From contig NZ_JBBNAD010000004.1 of NCBI RefSeq assembly GCF_037996765.1, positions 186,001-250,000 on the forward strand: a stretch of DNA of 64,000 bases, given 5' to 3'. The notes beneath the pieces were generated by a model. The model worked only from the letters and a program-made list of their open reading frames with translations, had not been told where the DNA came from and did not search any database. Positions 1 through 7,954 of this stretch are shown piece by piece. This DNA comes from Bdellovibrio sp. GT3. GTDB taxonomy: Bacteria > Bdellovibrionota > Bdellovibrionia > Bdellovibrionales > Bdellovibrionaceae. Numbering within the stretch: the stretch's first letter is position 1; each line of letters starts with the position of its first letter. A program made the position numbers and the translations under genes.

Positions 1-610
1 GCTTGTCGTAGTTGCTATGCACCTGAACGATTCCTCGATGCAGGACTCCGACAGAGTCGCGCAGATTTTCACCTGGCTTGCCGGTGTAGTCGCGGGATCT
101 GCCGTAACCATAGACGTACAGGGTTTTGCCGCCGTAGTTGGCATTGATGTCTGAATCCATCACCGCCGGCACAAAGCCTGAAGGTGCAGTGCCTTCAAAG
201 ACCGCCATGGCAAAGTCATAGTTGTAAAGGTTGTTGGAGTTGTACAGAGGATGCTTTTTGAAAACTACTCCACGACGGATCAGTGCAGGGCTTCTGGTTC
301 CGAATTGATTCGCGAACACAACCTGAAAACCAACGAAGTTTTTAACGTGTTTCGTGTCAAAGCAGTGAGCGGCGGTAAGTATTGAGCGAGGCCCCACCAG
401 GGCTGCTGAACAGGCGGTGCGAACTGTCCCCTGGGGAGTTAGTAGTTCGATAAACACCAAGCTTTTTGATGCCGGGGTGTTACGAGAAATAACGGGCGTT
501 CCATTGATGACAGCGGAATCCTGGGCGGCCGTAACCGAAGATGTGTGGCCACCTTGGCAAGCAGCCACGGTCGTAAGTGATAACGCAACGAGAAGCAGTC
601 TGTATTTCAT
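1..610 (-). CDS. Trypsin-like serine protease (S1 family), lipoprotein, 3' end cut by window edge
   Basis: Reading the minus strand from the ATG at 610 gives an open frame to the window edge, so only the N-terminal ~203 residues are present. A signal peptide ends in a lipobox (TTVAAC, Cys18), so the protein is probably a lipoprotein of the cell envelope. The chymotrypsin fold is shown by the catalytic His82 in LTAAHC and the Asp132 in YNYDFAMAVF; the catalytic Ser lies beyond the window. By family this is a secreted or envelope endopeptidase; its substrate cannot be inferred. It is divergent from the TrhA-like gene. Family assignment is firm, role unknown. Confidence 0.85.
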   Translation of the reverse strand, partial: MKYRLLLVALSLTTVAACQGGHTSSVTAAQDSAVINGTPVISRNTPASKSLVFIELLTPQGTVRTACSAALVGPRSILTAAHCFDTKHVKNFVGFQVVFANQFGTRSPALIRRGVVFKKHPLYNSNNLYNYDFAMAVFEGTAPSGFVPAVMDSDINANYGGKTLYVYGYGRSRDYTGKPGENLRDSVGVLHRGIVQVHSNYDK

Positions 611-717
611 AGCGCGTATTTATCGAACTCAGAAAACTTGGCAACTAAATTCGAAAATAGACCAGATTGCATTGAAGATCCTTGCGCAGTTTTACTTAAG
701 GGTTTTAAGCTTAGGAT

Positions 718-1353
718 GTGGAACGTCTTTTATCTGTGCAGCACGGTGAAAAATTTAATACTTTTAGCCACTTACTGGGGGCGTTGATCGCCTTTGTGGG
801 AGTGGGTTTCCTGATGCACACGGCCTTCATTCGCCAAGACATGCCGCGCATTATTACATTTACGATATACGGCGTTTCGACCGTTTTAATTTATATTTTG
901 TCGGTACTTTATCATTCTGCCAAAGGCGAGCAAAAGCGCACTTTTCAAAAGCTCGATTACATCGGCATTTATTTTAAAATTGCCGGAAACTATACGCCTT
1001 ACATGATTTTGGCGATCAGTGGTGTCGCTGGGTACTCAGTTCTGTTGGTGGTTTGGGGTTTGGCTTTGCTCGGTATATATCTGGAGGTTTTCAGGAAACC
1101 GAAGGGTGCCACCTTGCGTAATATTTTGTATGTCACAATGAGTGCTTCTGTGATCCCTGTTCTGAGTGACCTCTATCAAGCGGTCTCAATGTGGGGATTC
1201 ACTCTGATCATGGTGGGCTTTTTGGCCTATGTGATTGGTTTCATTTTCTTTTTATTCGATGAAAAAATTAAACATGGCCATGGAATCTGGCACATGTTCG
1301 TGATCACCGGAAGTATGTGTCAGCTGATTTGTCTGCTGATGTTCGTAGCCTAA
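718..1353 (+). CDS. trhA: Hemolysin III / TrhA (PAQR superfamily) inner-membrane protein
   Basis: A 211-residue protein with about seven hydrophobic segments. The family pattern is clear: an N-terminal HGEKFNTFSHLLGA, the segment LYHSAKG, and a C-terminal HGHGIWHMF. These are the conserved His/Ser/Asp positions of the PAQR/hemolysin III family, thought to bind a metal. Members are integral inner-membrane proteins; E. coli TrhA is linked to membrane energetics, and the 'hemolysin' name is historical. The start is GTG at 718; no strong ribosome binding site precedes it. A small GC hairpin at 1409-1423 follows the gene and may end its transcript. Confidence 0.85.
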   Translation: MERLLSVQHGEKFNTFSHLLGALIAFVGVGFLMHTAFIRQDMPRIITFTIYGVSTVLIYILSVLYHSAKGEQKRTFQKLDYIGIYFKIAGNYTPYMILAISGVAGYSVLLVVWGLALLGIYLEVFRKPKGATLRNILYVTMSASVIPVLSDLYQAVSMWGFTLIMVGFLAYVIGFIFFLFDEKIKHGHGIWHMFVITGSMCQLICLLMFVA

Positions 1354-1494
1354 AGGTTTCCGTTTAAAAATACGTAATAAAAATTGGAATTTCTTTTCAG
1401 TGGAATTAGGGCCAGTATGGCCCCGATTTTAGTGGCACGAACTTTGTTATAGGGTTCATTGCGACTTAAAACTCCTATCGAAAGGGAACCACTT

Positions 1495-2472
1495 ATGAAA
1501 ACAAATCACCTGATTCTTGGCGCGGCACTCTTCGCCTCTGTCATGCAAACTTCAACTGTAGCTCACGCGGCTTTCGATAAGGGAGATGTGGGCACAATCA
1601 TCGGTGGTGTTATCGGGGGCGTTGCTGGTTCCGGTTTTGGAAAAGGCAACGGCAAAACGGCGGCAACTATTATCGGTGCAATCGCAGGTTCTGTGATCGG
1701 TAACAAACTTGGTCAAAACATGGAAGACAACGATCGCCGCGCTTATGGCGAGGCTCAACGTCGTTCTCTTGAGGGTAACATCGGTGAGAATTGCGGTTGG
1801 GATGGTGGCCAATATGGTTCTCGTTCCGGCGCGCGTGGATCTTTCAACTCCACTCGCGAAGGTTATAACTCTCGTGGTGAATACTGCCGTGAATATGTCA
1901 GCGTTATTGAAATGCGTGGCCGTTCGGAAAGAACTCAAGGCATTGCCTGCCAAGGTCACAATGGTTCCTGGTCAGAAACTCGCTCTTCAGATGTAAGCTG
2001 GGGCGGTCGCCCTGGTCACGGTCGTCCAGGCCGTGGTGATGGCGGTTACGGACCTCGTCCAAATCCACGCCCTCGTCCACCAATGCCACCTCCACCAAAC
2101 CCAGGTGGTCGCTATGACCGTGCGGAAGTTCAGGTTTCCAGCATCACGCGCCGTACGGGTGGTGAGTGGGTTCGCCTAAGTTTTGCTTACCCTCAAGCTG
2201 TTGATCAGATTGAAGTTCGTACCTTGACGGCGGGTGTTCGTGTTCATGACGCGATTGTCTATACGCAAAGAGGCCAAAGACAATCCCTTTACAGTCTTCA
2301 AGGCCGCGGAACGATGTACGCAGGTCAAAGCGCGGTTTCTGAAAACTTCTACCGCGGTGATCGTGTGACTGCCATTGACGTCCGTTTGGAGTCCATGGGT
2401 GGCTACGCAGACGTCCTTTTGACAGTGTTCTCGTTGGACGGTTACCCGAATATTAACGTATCCCGTTTCTAA
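1495..2472 (+). CDS. Secreted glycine-zipper (2TM-type) protein with proline-rich linker and C-terminal beta domain
   Basis: The start is taken as ATG 1495, which follows GAAAGGGAA and opens a clean signal peptide ending AHA; an upstream in-frame ATG at 1459 has no such support. After the signal come two glycine-zipper helices of the GxxxG type (residues ~25-70), the 2TM family often seen in outer-membrane-associated lipoproteins and channel-like proteins. A Gly/Arg/Pro-rich linker (~170-205) follows, then a C-terminal domain of about 120 residues that looks all-beta. Likely envelope-located and structural. Cys residues at ~100 and in EYCREY could pair. Function is not known. Confidence 0.7.
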   Translation: MKTNHLILGAALFASVMQTSTVAHAAFDKGDVGTIIGGVIGGVAGSGFGKGNGKTAATIIGAIAGSVIGNKLGQNMEDNDRRAYGEAQRRSLEGNIGENCGWDGGQYGSRSGARGSFNSTREGYNSRGEYCREYVSVIEMRGRSERTQGIACQGHNGSWSETRSSDVSWGGRPGHGRPGRGDGGYGPRPNPRPRPPMPPPPNPGGRYDRAEVQVSSITRRTGGEWVRLSFAYPQAVDQIEVRTLTAGVRVHDAIVYTQRGQRQSLYSLQGRGTMYAGQSAVSENFYRGDRVTAIDVRLESMGGYADVLLTVFSLDGYPNINVSRF

Positions 2473-2499
2473 TCCGGGTCTTCCGTTTATAAAGCCATA

Positions 2500-2536
2500 A
2501 AAGCCAGTCGGGACAGGGTGTCTAGACTGGCTTTTT
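2500..2536 (+). terminator. Intrinsic terminator after the glycine-zipper gene
   Basis: Arms AAAGCCAGTC (2500-2509) and GACTGGCTTT (2525-2534) form a 10-bp stem followed by a short T run. It isolates the glycine-zipper gene from gapA, so the gapA promoter must lie between here and 2587. Confidence 0.85.
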
Positions 2537-2586
2537 AGCGTTCAAAAGCACATAGTGAGCTGTTTTTTTAAACAAGGAGCTCATTC

Positions 2587-3594
2587 ATGGCAAAACTTCG
2601 TATTGGTATTAATGGTTTTGGTCGTATCGGTCGCGTTTTCTTCAGAGCCGCGCACGAGCAATTCGACATCGTAGGTATTAACTCTTTGGATAGCATTGAA
2701 GGTAATGCGCATCTTTTGAAATACGACTCTGCTCACGGCACTTTTGCCGGTGACGTTTCTCACGACGGTGAAAACCTGATCGTTAATGGTAAAAAAATCC
2801 ACGTAACAAAATCCCGCAACCCAGCTGAAGTTCCTTGGAAAGCTTGGGGCGTGGACGTTGTTGTTGAGTGCTCTGGCGCATTCAAAAACAAAGAAGACTT
2901 CATGAAGCACATCGAAGGCGGAGCGAAACGCGTATTGGTTTCCGGTCCTGCTGAAAAAGGTGCAGACATCACTATGGTTTACGGTATCAACCACGAATCA
3001 TACGATCCAGCAAAACACCACGTAGTTTCAAATGCATCTTGCACAACAAATTGCCTGGCGCCTCTTGCAAAAGTATTGAATGAAAAATTCGGTATCGAGC
3101 ATGGCACTATGATGACAATCCACTCTTACACAAACGACCAAAAAATCCTGGACGCTCCTCACTCTGATATGCGCCGTGCACGTGCAGCTGCAGTAAGCAT
3201 GATCCCGACAACAACGGGTGCTGCGAAAAACGTAGGTTTGGTATTGCCAGAACTTAAAGGCAAAATCGACGGTATCTCCGTACGCGTTCCAACTCCAAAC
3301 GTGTCTTTGGTGGATTTCACATTCCAAGCTAAAACTGACGTGACTAAAGAAGCGGTTAACGAAGCTTTGACTGCGGCAGCTAACGGCGCTTTGAAAGGCG
3401 TTCTTGCTGTTGAAAAAGAAGAACTTGTATCTGTTGATTTCAACGGCAACAAATTCTCTTCTATCGTAGACCTTGCATCCACTATGACGGTGGGTCCTCG
3501 TATGGTTAAAGTTCTTTCTTGGTACGACAACGAAACTGGTTTCTCTAACCGTATGGTTGACGTTCTTAAGCACATGGCTGCGAAAGGTCTTTAA
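2587..3594 (+). CDS. gapA: Type I glyceraldehyde-3-phosphate dehydrogenase
   Basis: Catalyses oxidative phosphorylation of glyceraldehyde-3-phosphate in glycolysis (reversible). The 335-residue length is normal. The N-terminal Rossmann motif is INGFGRIGR; the catalytic Cys152 lies in ASCTTNC and the base His179 in TIHSYT. The position after Asn32 that is usually Asp in NAD enzymes is Ser33 (INSLDS), and the later loop reads DAPHSD, both reminiscent of NADP-tolerant GAPDHs. Codon use is strongly biased, suggesting high expression. The AAGGAGCT ribosome binding site can partly pair with TGAGCT at 2556-2561. First gene of the gapA-pgk-tpiA operon; pgk starts 3 bases after its stop. Confidence 0.97.
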   Translation: MAKLRIGINGFGRIGRVFFRAAHEQFDIVGINSLDSIEGNAHLLKYDSAHGTFAGDVSHDGENLIVNGKKIHVTKSRNPAEVPWKAWGVDVVVECSGAFKNKEDFMKHIEGGAKRVLVSGPAEKGADITMVYGINHESYDPAKHHVVSNASCTTNCLAPLAKVLNEKFGIEHGTMMTIHSYTNDQKILDAPHSDMRRARAAAVSMIPTTTGAAKNVGLVLPELKGKIDGISVRVPTPNVSLVDFTFQAKTDVTKEAVNEALTAAANGALKGVLAVEKEELVSVDFNGNKFSSIVDLASTMTVGPRMVKVLSWYDNETGFSNRMVDVLKHMAAKGL

Positions 3595-3597
3595 TCA

Positions 3598-4821
3598 ATG
3601 AGCGCAGGTCTTAAAGGCATTAAAACCGTTCGTGATTTCGCGTTGGAAGGCAAAGTTGTCTTCCTTCGCCTGGATCTGAACGTTCCAATGGAAGATGGCA
3701 AGATCACGGATGAAAACCGTATCACGGCTTCACTTCCAACTATCAAGTATTGCATGGAACATGGTGCGAAGATCGTTATGGCTTCTCACTTGGGTCGTCC
3801 AAAAACGAAAGACGATAAAGAGTTCTCTCTGGAGCCTGTTGCAAAACGTCTTCAGGAGCACTTGAATGCGGAAGTGATCTTGGTTGAAGAACCAGATTCT
3901 GATGCTCCAGTTCACTTGTTGCCATCTTTGAAAAAGAATCAATTGATCCTTCTTGAAAACGTACGTTTTGAAGCGGGTGAAACGAAAGACTCTATCGAGT
4001 TCGCACAAAAAATCGCGAACTACGCAGAGATCTACATCAACGACGCGTTTGGTGCCTCTCACAGAGCACATGCGACGATTCATGCGTTGCCGTCGGTGAT
4101 GAAAGAAAAAGGCATTGGTTTCTTGATCGAAAAAGAAATCAACATGCTGGATTCTCTTTTGACGAATCCAAAACGTCCGTACATCGCCGTAATGGGTGGT
4201 GCAAAAGTTTCCGACAAAATGCCGGTTATCGAAAAATTGATGGATATCGTTGACGGTTTTATCATCGGTGGCGCTATGGCTTACACATTCTTGAAAGCTC
4301 AAGGTGTGTCTGTTGGTAACTCTTTGGTTGAGGCTGACAAAGTTCGCTACTGCAAAGAAATGATCGAACGTATCGCGGCTCGCGACAAGACGATCCTTCT
4401 TCCGGTGGATCACGTTGCGACGAAAGCTTTTGGTGATGTGGCGAATGCTCACACGACAAAAGACGTTGTGATTCCAGACGGCGAAATGGCTTTGGATATC
4501 GGTCCACAAACTATCCGCAATTATTCTGCAGCTCTTAAAGAAGCGGGCACTATTTTCTGGAACGGTCCAATGGGCGTTTTCGAAAATCCAGCGTTCTCTA
4601 AGGGGACTTTTGGCGTAGCGAAAGCGATCGCTGAATCCAATGCGACTAAAATCGTTGGTGGTGGTGATTCTGCGGCGGCGGCTGAAATGTCGGGTTATGC
4701 AGATAAGATGACCCACATCTCTACAGGTGGCGGGGCATCCTTGGAATACCTTCAAGGCGACAAACTTCCAGGTTTGGAAGTCCTTCGTACGAAAACTCGC
4801 CCAGCGAGCAATTACGAGTAG
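3598..4821 (+). CDS. pgk: Phosphoglycerate kinase
   Basis: Transfers the acyl phosphate of 1,3-bisphosphoglycerate to ADP, the first ATP-yielding step of glycolysis. At 407 residues it is near the bacterial norm. Visible signatures are RLDLNVPM near the N terminus (substrate site), the HLGRPK segment, GGAKVSDKM at the domain junction, and the nucleotide-site GGGDSAAA near the C terminus. It sits 3 bases downstream of gapA and is evidently co-transcribed, with tpiA following after a hairpin. A 341-codon antisense open frame opposite it is a codon-bias shadow. Confidence 0.97.
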   Translation: MSAGLKGIKTVRDFALEGKVVFLRLDLNVPMEDGKITDENRITASLPTIKYCMEHGAKIVMASHLGRPKTKDDKEFSLEPVAKRLQEHLNAEVILVEEPDSDAPVHLLPSLKKNQLILLENVRFEAGETKDSIEFAQKIANYAEIYINDAFGASHRAHATIHALPSVMKEKGIGFLIEKEINMLDSLLTNPKRPYIAVMGGAKVSDKMPVIEKLMDIVDGFIIGGAMAYTFLKAQGVSVGNSLVEADKVRYCKEMIERIAARDKTILLPVDHVATKAFGDVANAHTTKDVVIPDGEMALDIGPQTIRNYSAALKEAGTIFWNGPMGVFENPAFSKGTFGVAKAIAESNATKIVGGGDSAAAAEMSGYADKMTHISTGGGASLEYLQGDKLPGLEVLRTKTRPASNYE

Positions 4822-4830
4822 TATCTTTGG

Positions 4831-4857
4831 AAGGCTCCATAAAAGGAGCCTTTCTTT
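4831..4857 (+). terminator. Hairpin between pgk and tpiA (terminator or attenuator)
   Basis: AAGGCTCC (4831-4838) pairs with GGAGCCTT (4845-4852) around ATAAAA and is followed by a weak T-rich tract. Because tpiA follows at once with no room for a full promoter, this is more likely a partial terminator that lowers tpiA expression or stabilises the gapA-pgk message. Confidence 0.65.
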
Positions 4858-4869
4858 ATTGAGGTTTTT

Positions 4870-5592
4870 ATGAAAAAGATTTTTGCGGGTAACTGGAAGC
4901 TTTTTAAATCTCCGGCGGAGACTCGTACTTTTTTGAATAAGTTCAAAGAGGTGATGGGTTCTGTGACCGGGGAAGTTGTGTTTTTCCCTTCGGCTATTTC
5001 TTTGGAAGCGGCTTGTGAGGCGGTGAAGGGTTCTGCTATCAAGATTGGTGTGCAGAATGCTTATACTCAGGCTTCTGGTGCTTTCACAGGTGAAAACTCA
5101 GCACAAGTTGTGAAAGAGATCGGTGGAAACTATATTTTGATCGGTCATAGCGAGCGTCGTTCTATCTTTGGTGAGACGGATGCTTTGATCGCTGACAAAG
5201 TGGCCTATGTTCAATCTTTGGGTCTGACTCCGATGTTGTGCATTGGTGAAACTTTGCAGGAGCGCGAGGCGACTCACACGTTCCGTGTGCTGGAAACGCA
5301 ATTGTTGTTGGGTTTGGCTAAAGCTGACAAATCAAAACCGATTGTTGTAGCTTACGAGCCGGTTTGGGCGATTGGCACTGGCAAGGTGGCAACTCCTGAA
5401 CAAGTGGCGGAAACGCACACGGATGTTCACAACATCCTGACTAAAATGGGCTTCACAGCGCCGATCCTTTACGGTGGCAGCGTGAAACCGGATAATGCCG
5501 GTCAACTGATCAAGCAAGCACACGTCAGTGGGTTCTTGGTTGGTGGCGCTTCACTGGAAGTTGATTCCTTCCACAAAATTGCGAGTGTTTAG
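4870..5592 (+). CDS. tpiA: Triosephosphate isomerase
   Basis: Interconverts dihydroxyacetone phosphate and glyceraldehyde-3-phosphate. The 240-residue protein has the expected landmarks of the TIM barrel: GNWKLFK with the catalytic Lys, GHSERR with the catalytic His, YEPVWAIGTGK with the catalytic Glu and the mobile loop, and YGGSVKPDN near the end for phosphate binding. It is the third gene of the glycolytic operon and is followed by a strong terminator. Confidence 0.97.
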   Translation: MKKIFAGNWKLFKSPAETRTFLNKFKEVMGSVTGEVVFFPSAISLEAACEAVKGSAIKIGVQNAYTQASGAFTGENSAQVVKEIGGNYILIGHSERRSIFGETDALIADKVAYVQSLGLTPMLCIGETLQEREATHTFRVLETQLLLGLAKADKSKPIVVAYEPVWAIGTGKVATPEQVAETHTDVHNILTKMGFTAPILYGGSVKPDNAGQLIKQAHVSGFLVGGASLEVDSFHKIASV

Positions 5593-5594
5593 TG

Positions 5595-5625
5595 AAAAGA
5601 GAGCTGATGAAGCTCTCTTTTTTTA
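5595..5625 (+). terminator. Intrinsic terminator of the gapA-pgk-tpiA operon
   Basis: An 11-bp perfect stem (5595-5605 with 5611-5621) with loop GATGA runs into a T tract directly after the tpiA stop. Confidence 0.92.
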
Positions 5626-5657
5626 TTTCTAACGTACAGGAATAAGAAGGACTGTTT

Positions 5658-6677
5658 ATGAACGTATTTCCGATTCTGTTCGGACTTTTCGTTTTCGTTC
5701 AAGCCAATGCCAAGGATGAAAAATCAGTTTTGCTGGCGATCTCCAAGACGGAACACAAGCTTGTGTTCGTCGATTCTGTGTCGCTGAAAGTCCTGGGTAA
5801 AGTTTCGGTCGGGGAGGATCCCCATGAAGTTGTGGTGTCCGATGACGGCAAGACCGCCTACGTTTCAAATACTGGAAGTGGGCTTTTTCATGAGATCAAC
5901 GTCATCGATATTCCCGGAATGAAAGCCATGCCTTCAATAGACACGGGGGCGTTGTTGGGGCCTCATGGAATGACTTTCACCGATGGGAAGTTGTGGTTCA
6001 CCTCTGAAGGTTCTAAATCCGTTGCGCGTATTAATCCGAAAGACGGCAAAGTCGATTGGATTATGGGTATCGGTCAGAATCGCACGCATATGATTCAAGT
6101 TTCTCCTGATGCGAAACAGATTTATGCGACGAACGTGGATTCAGGAACTTTAAGTATCTTGGATAATTTACTTCTCCCTCCGCCGATTCCTCCCATAGGC
6201 AAACCGTTGCCGACCGCGAAGCCGCAGATGGGTTGGTTACAGACGATCATTCCTGCGGGCAAAGGCGCTGAAGGCTTTGATGTATCTCCGGATCGCAAGC
6301 AGATCTGGGTCACCAATGCCCATGATGCCACTGTTTCGATTGTTGAAATCGCCTCTAAGAAAGTTATTAAAGCCGTGGATACCAAAGTGTTGGGTATCAG
6401 CCGCATCAAATTCACTCCTGATGGCAAACGAGTTTTGATCTCCAGCTTAAGAACAGGTGATTTGCTTATCTATGATGTTGCGACTTACAAAGAGATCGGA
6501 AAACTGAATCTGGGTAAAGGAGCGGCCCATATTCTTATAGAAGACTCTGGCAATCGTGCCTTCGTGTCCTGCACGCCGGCGGGTTATATCTCGATCATTG
6601 ATTTAAATAAGATGGAAGTGGTCGGGAAGTTGGATGTTGGACTTCGTCCGGATGGAATGGACTGGGCGCAAATGTGA
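5658..6677 (+). CDS. Secreted YVTN/YncE-like beta-propeller protein
   Basis: A 339-residue protein with a short signal peptide ending VQANA. It contains about seven propeller-like repeats with the pattern seen in YVTN/YncE proteins: GEDPHEVVVSDDGKTAYVSN, LLGPHGMTFTDGKLWF, GAEGFDVSPDRKQIWVTN, GISRIKFTPDGKRVLIS and others. Such proteins fold as periplasmic or surface propellers and usually bind partners, DNA or metal ligands rather than having a well-defined activity. It is a single gene lying after the tpiA terminator. No haem or copper motif is visible. Fold confident, role unknown. Confidence 0.8.
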   Translation: MNVFPILFGLFVFVQANAKDEKSVLLAISKTEHKLVFVDSVSLKVLGKVSVGEDPHEVVVSDDGKTAYVSNTGSGLFHEINVIDIPGMKAMPSIDTGALLGPHGMTFTDGKLWFTSEGSKSVARINPKDGKVDWIMGIGQNRTHMIQVSPDAKQIYATNVDSGTLSILDNLLLPPPIPPIGKPLPTAKPQMGWLQTIIPAGKGAEGFDVSPDRKQIWVTNAHDATVSIVEIASKKVIKAVDTKVLGISRIKFTPDGKRVLISSLRTGDLLIYDVATYKEIGKLNLGKGAAHILIEDSGNRAFVSCTPAGYISIIDLNKMEVVGKLDVGLRPDGMDWAQM

Positions 6678-6791
6678 TTCAGTCTTGAAATTTTCAATTC
6701 GTTATCTCCTAACGAGTAAAATAAATTTGGAGTGGAATCTGTGCTTGGATGGATGTATCAAACTTTTGAAAATTAATAAGACAGGAAAAAT

Positions 6792-7460
6792 ATGAAAAAT
6801 TCATGGCTGGCAAATCCTAAAGTTCAATCTCTTCTGGCAAGTCTTTATAAAGACTCTGCGGATAACGATGCGGCAAACCGCAAGGAAGCCAATGAACTTC
6901 CGGATACAGCAACCTCTGCGGAGTTCTACACAGCTATGCGCAAGGTCTACATGGCGGTGGGTAAGGACTTCGGAAATATGTTGTATGCGCAAGCCCGTGC
7001 GACCAATGCAAAAACGATTGTCGAGTTCGGTACTTCGTTCGGTGTTTCCACAATTTATTTGGCGGCAGCGATCAAAGACAATGGCGGCGGCAAAGTGATC
7101 ACGACGGAATTCCATCCGGAAAAAGCGGCGAAAGCAAAACAGAATCTGACTGAAGCGGGCTTGATCGAATACGTTGAGTTCAGAGTAGGGGATGCATTGC
7201 AAACCTTGAAGCAGGATCAACCACAGAATGTAGATATGCTGTTTCTGGATGGCCCCAAGGGCATGTACATGGATGTTCTTAAGTTGATGCAAGGACAATT
7301 GCGCAGCGGTGGCATTCTTGCCAGCGATAATACAGATCACGATGGTTTGCAGGAGTATCTGGCCTATATCAGAAACACTGAAAACGGTTATATCTCATCG
7401 GCGATGCATACGAAGCGTGGCGACCGATATCCCGCTCATGAAATCAGCGTGAAGATCTAA
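6792..7460 (+). CDS. Class I SAM-dependent methyltransferase (O-methyltransferase type)
   Basis: A 222-residue cytosolic protein. The Rossmann SAM-binding motif I is VEFGTSFGVSTIYLA (~75-90), the acidic end of strand 2 is in ITTEFHPEKA, and the strand-4 motif is DMLFLDGPKGMYMDVL. This pattern matches the COMT-like O-methyltransferases that act on small molecules. ATG 6792 follows AGGAAAAAT. It is monocistronic, ending in a clear terminator shared with the convergent gene at 7493. The substrate cannot be inferred. Confidence 0.85.
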   Translation: MKNSWLANPKVQSLLASLYKDSADNDAANRKEANELPDTATSAEFYTAMRKVYMAVGKDFGNMLYAQARATNAKTIVEFGTSFGVSTIYLAAAIKDNGGGKVITTEFHPEKAAKAKQNLTEAGLIEYVEFRVGDALQTLKQDQPQNVDMLFLDGPKGMYMDVLKLMQGQLRSGGILASDNTDHDGLQEYLAYIRNTENGYISSAMHTKRGDRYPAHEISVKI

Positions 7461-7464
7461 ACTA

Positions 7465-7494
7465 AAAAGGCAGCTTGTGAGCTGCCTTTTTGTT
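7465..7494 (+). terminator. Terminator shared by convergent genes
   Basis: AAAAGGCAGC (7465-7474) pairs with GCTGCCTTTT (7481-7490) around TTGTGA. A/T runs on both sides allow it to act on both strands. Confidence 0.88.
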
Positions 7495-7942
7495 ATCCGT
7501 TTCCTTTGGAGTTTTCTCTAATGGCGTTTTGAATTGATTTCTGTAGATTCGAAGCCTCGGACGATGGAAGGGTCTTGAGTGCTTTTTCAAATCGCGCACG
7601 TTGTTTCACTGCAATGGGTGATACGATTTCAGAAGCATAAACCCAAGGGTCTTTTTTGTTGCTTGCCGAAGCGATTTTAAGAATTTCAGCAAGAAGAAGC
7701 TGATCTTCTGGTGATTCCAAATATGCTTTTACGGCTTCTTCCAGAATCTTGAAGGCCTTGTCCTGTTGTTTTAAGACCGGGTCATTCTCTTTGTCCAAAG
7801 ACTGATACTTATACATGTCAGGTAATGCAGTGATGATTGTTTCGGCCTTCTTCAGGTCAATAAGGGACTGATCCGCTGAAACAGCCACGGCATTGAAAGT
7901 AATAGAAAGCGTTAATATTGCGGTAACCATGAAAGTTTTCAT
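7493..7942 (-). CDS. Small secreted helical protein of unknown function
   Basis: A 149-residue protein. The signal peptide runs to about residue 21 (ITFNAVAVSA) and the rest is predicted mainly helical and rich in Lys, Glu and Ser, with no Cys. ATG 7942 follows AGGATGATTTAATT. It starts 12 bases after the stop of the larger secreted protein at 7955, so the two are likely one transcript and may act together in the periplasm. I do not recognise a family. Confidence 0.75.
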   Translation of the reverse strand: MKTFMVTAILTLSITFNAVAVSADQSLIDLKKAETIITALPDMYKYQSLDKENDPVLKQQDKAFKILEEAVKAYLESPEDQLLLAEILKIASASNKKDPWVYASEIVSPIAVKQRARFEKALKTLPSSEASNLQKSIQNAIRENSKGNG

Positions 7943-7954
7943 AATTAAATCATC

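Noticed and set aside
417-749. 110-codon plus frame at the window start
   Set aside because: Mostly antisense to the trypsin-like gene and overlaps the trhA start.
3028-3573. Open frames antisense to gapA
   Set aside because: Codon-bias shadow; the forward frame is clearly GAPDH.
3730-4755. 341-codon open frame on the minus strand opposite pgk
   Set aside because: Shadow of biased codon use in pgk; low-complexity Arg/Phe/His composition, no ribosome site.
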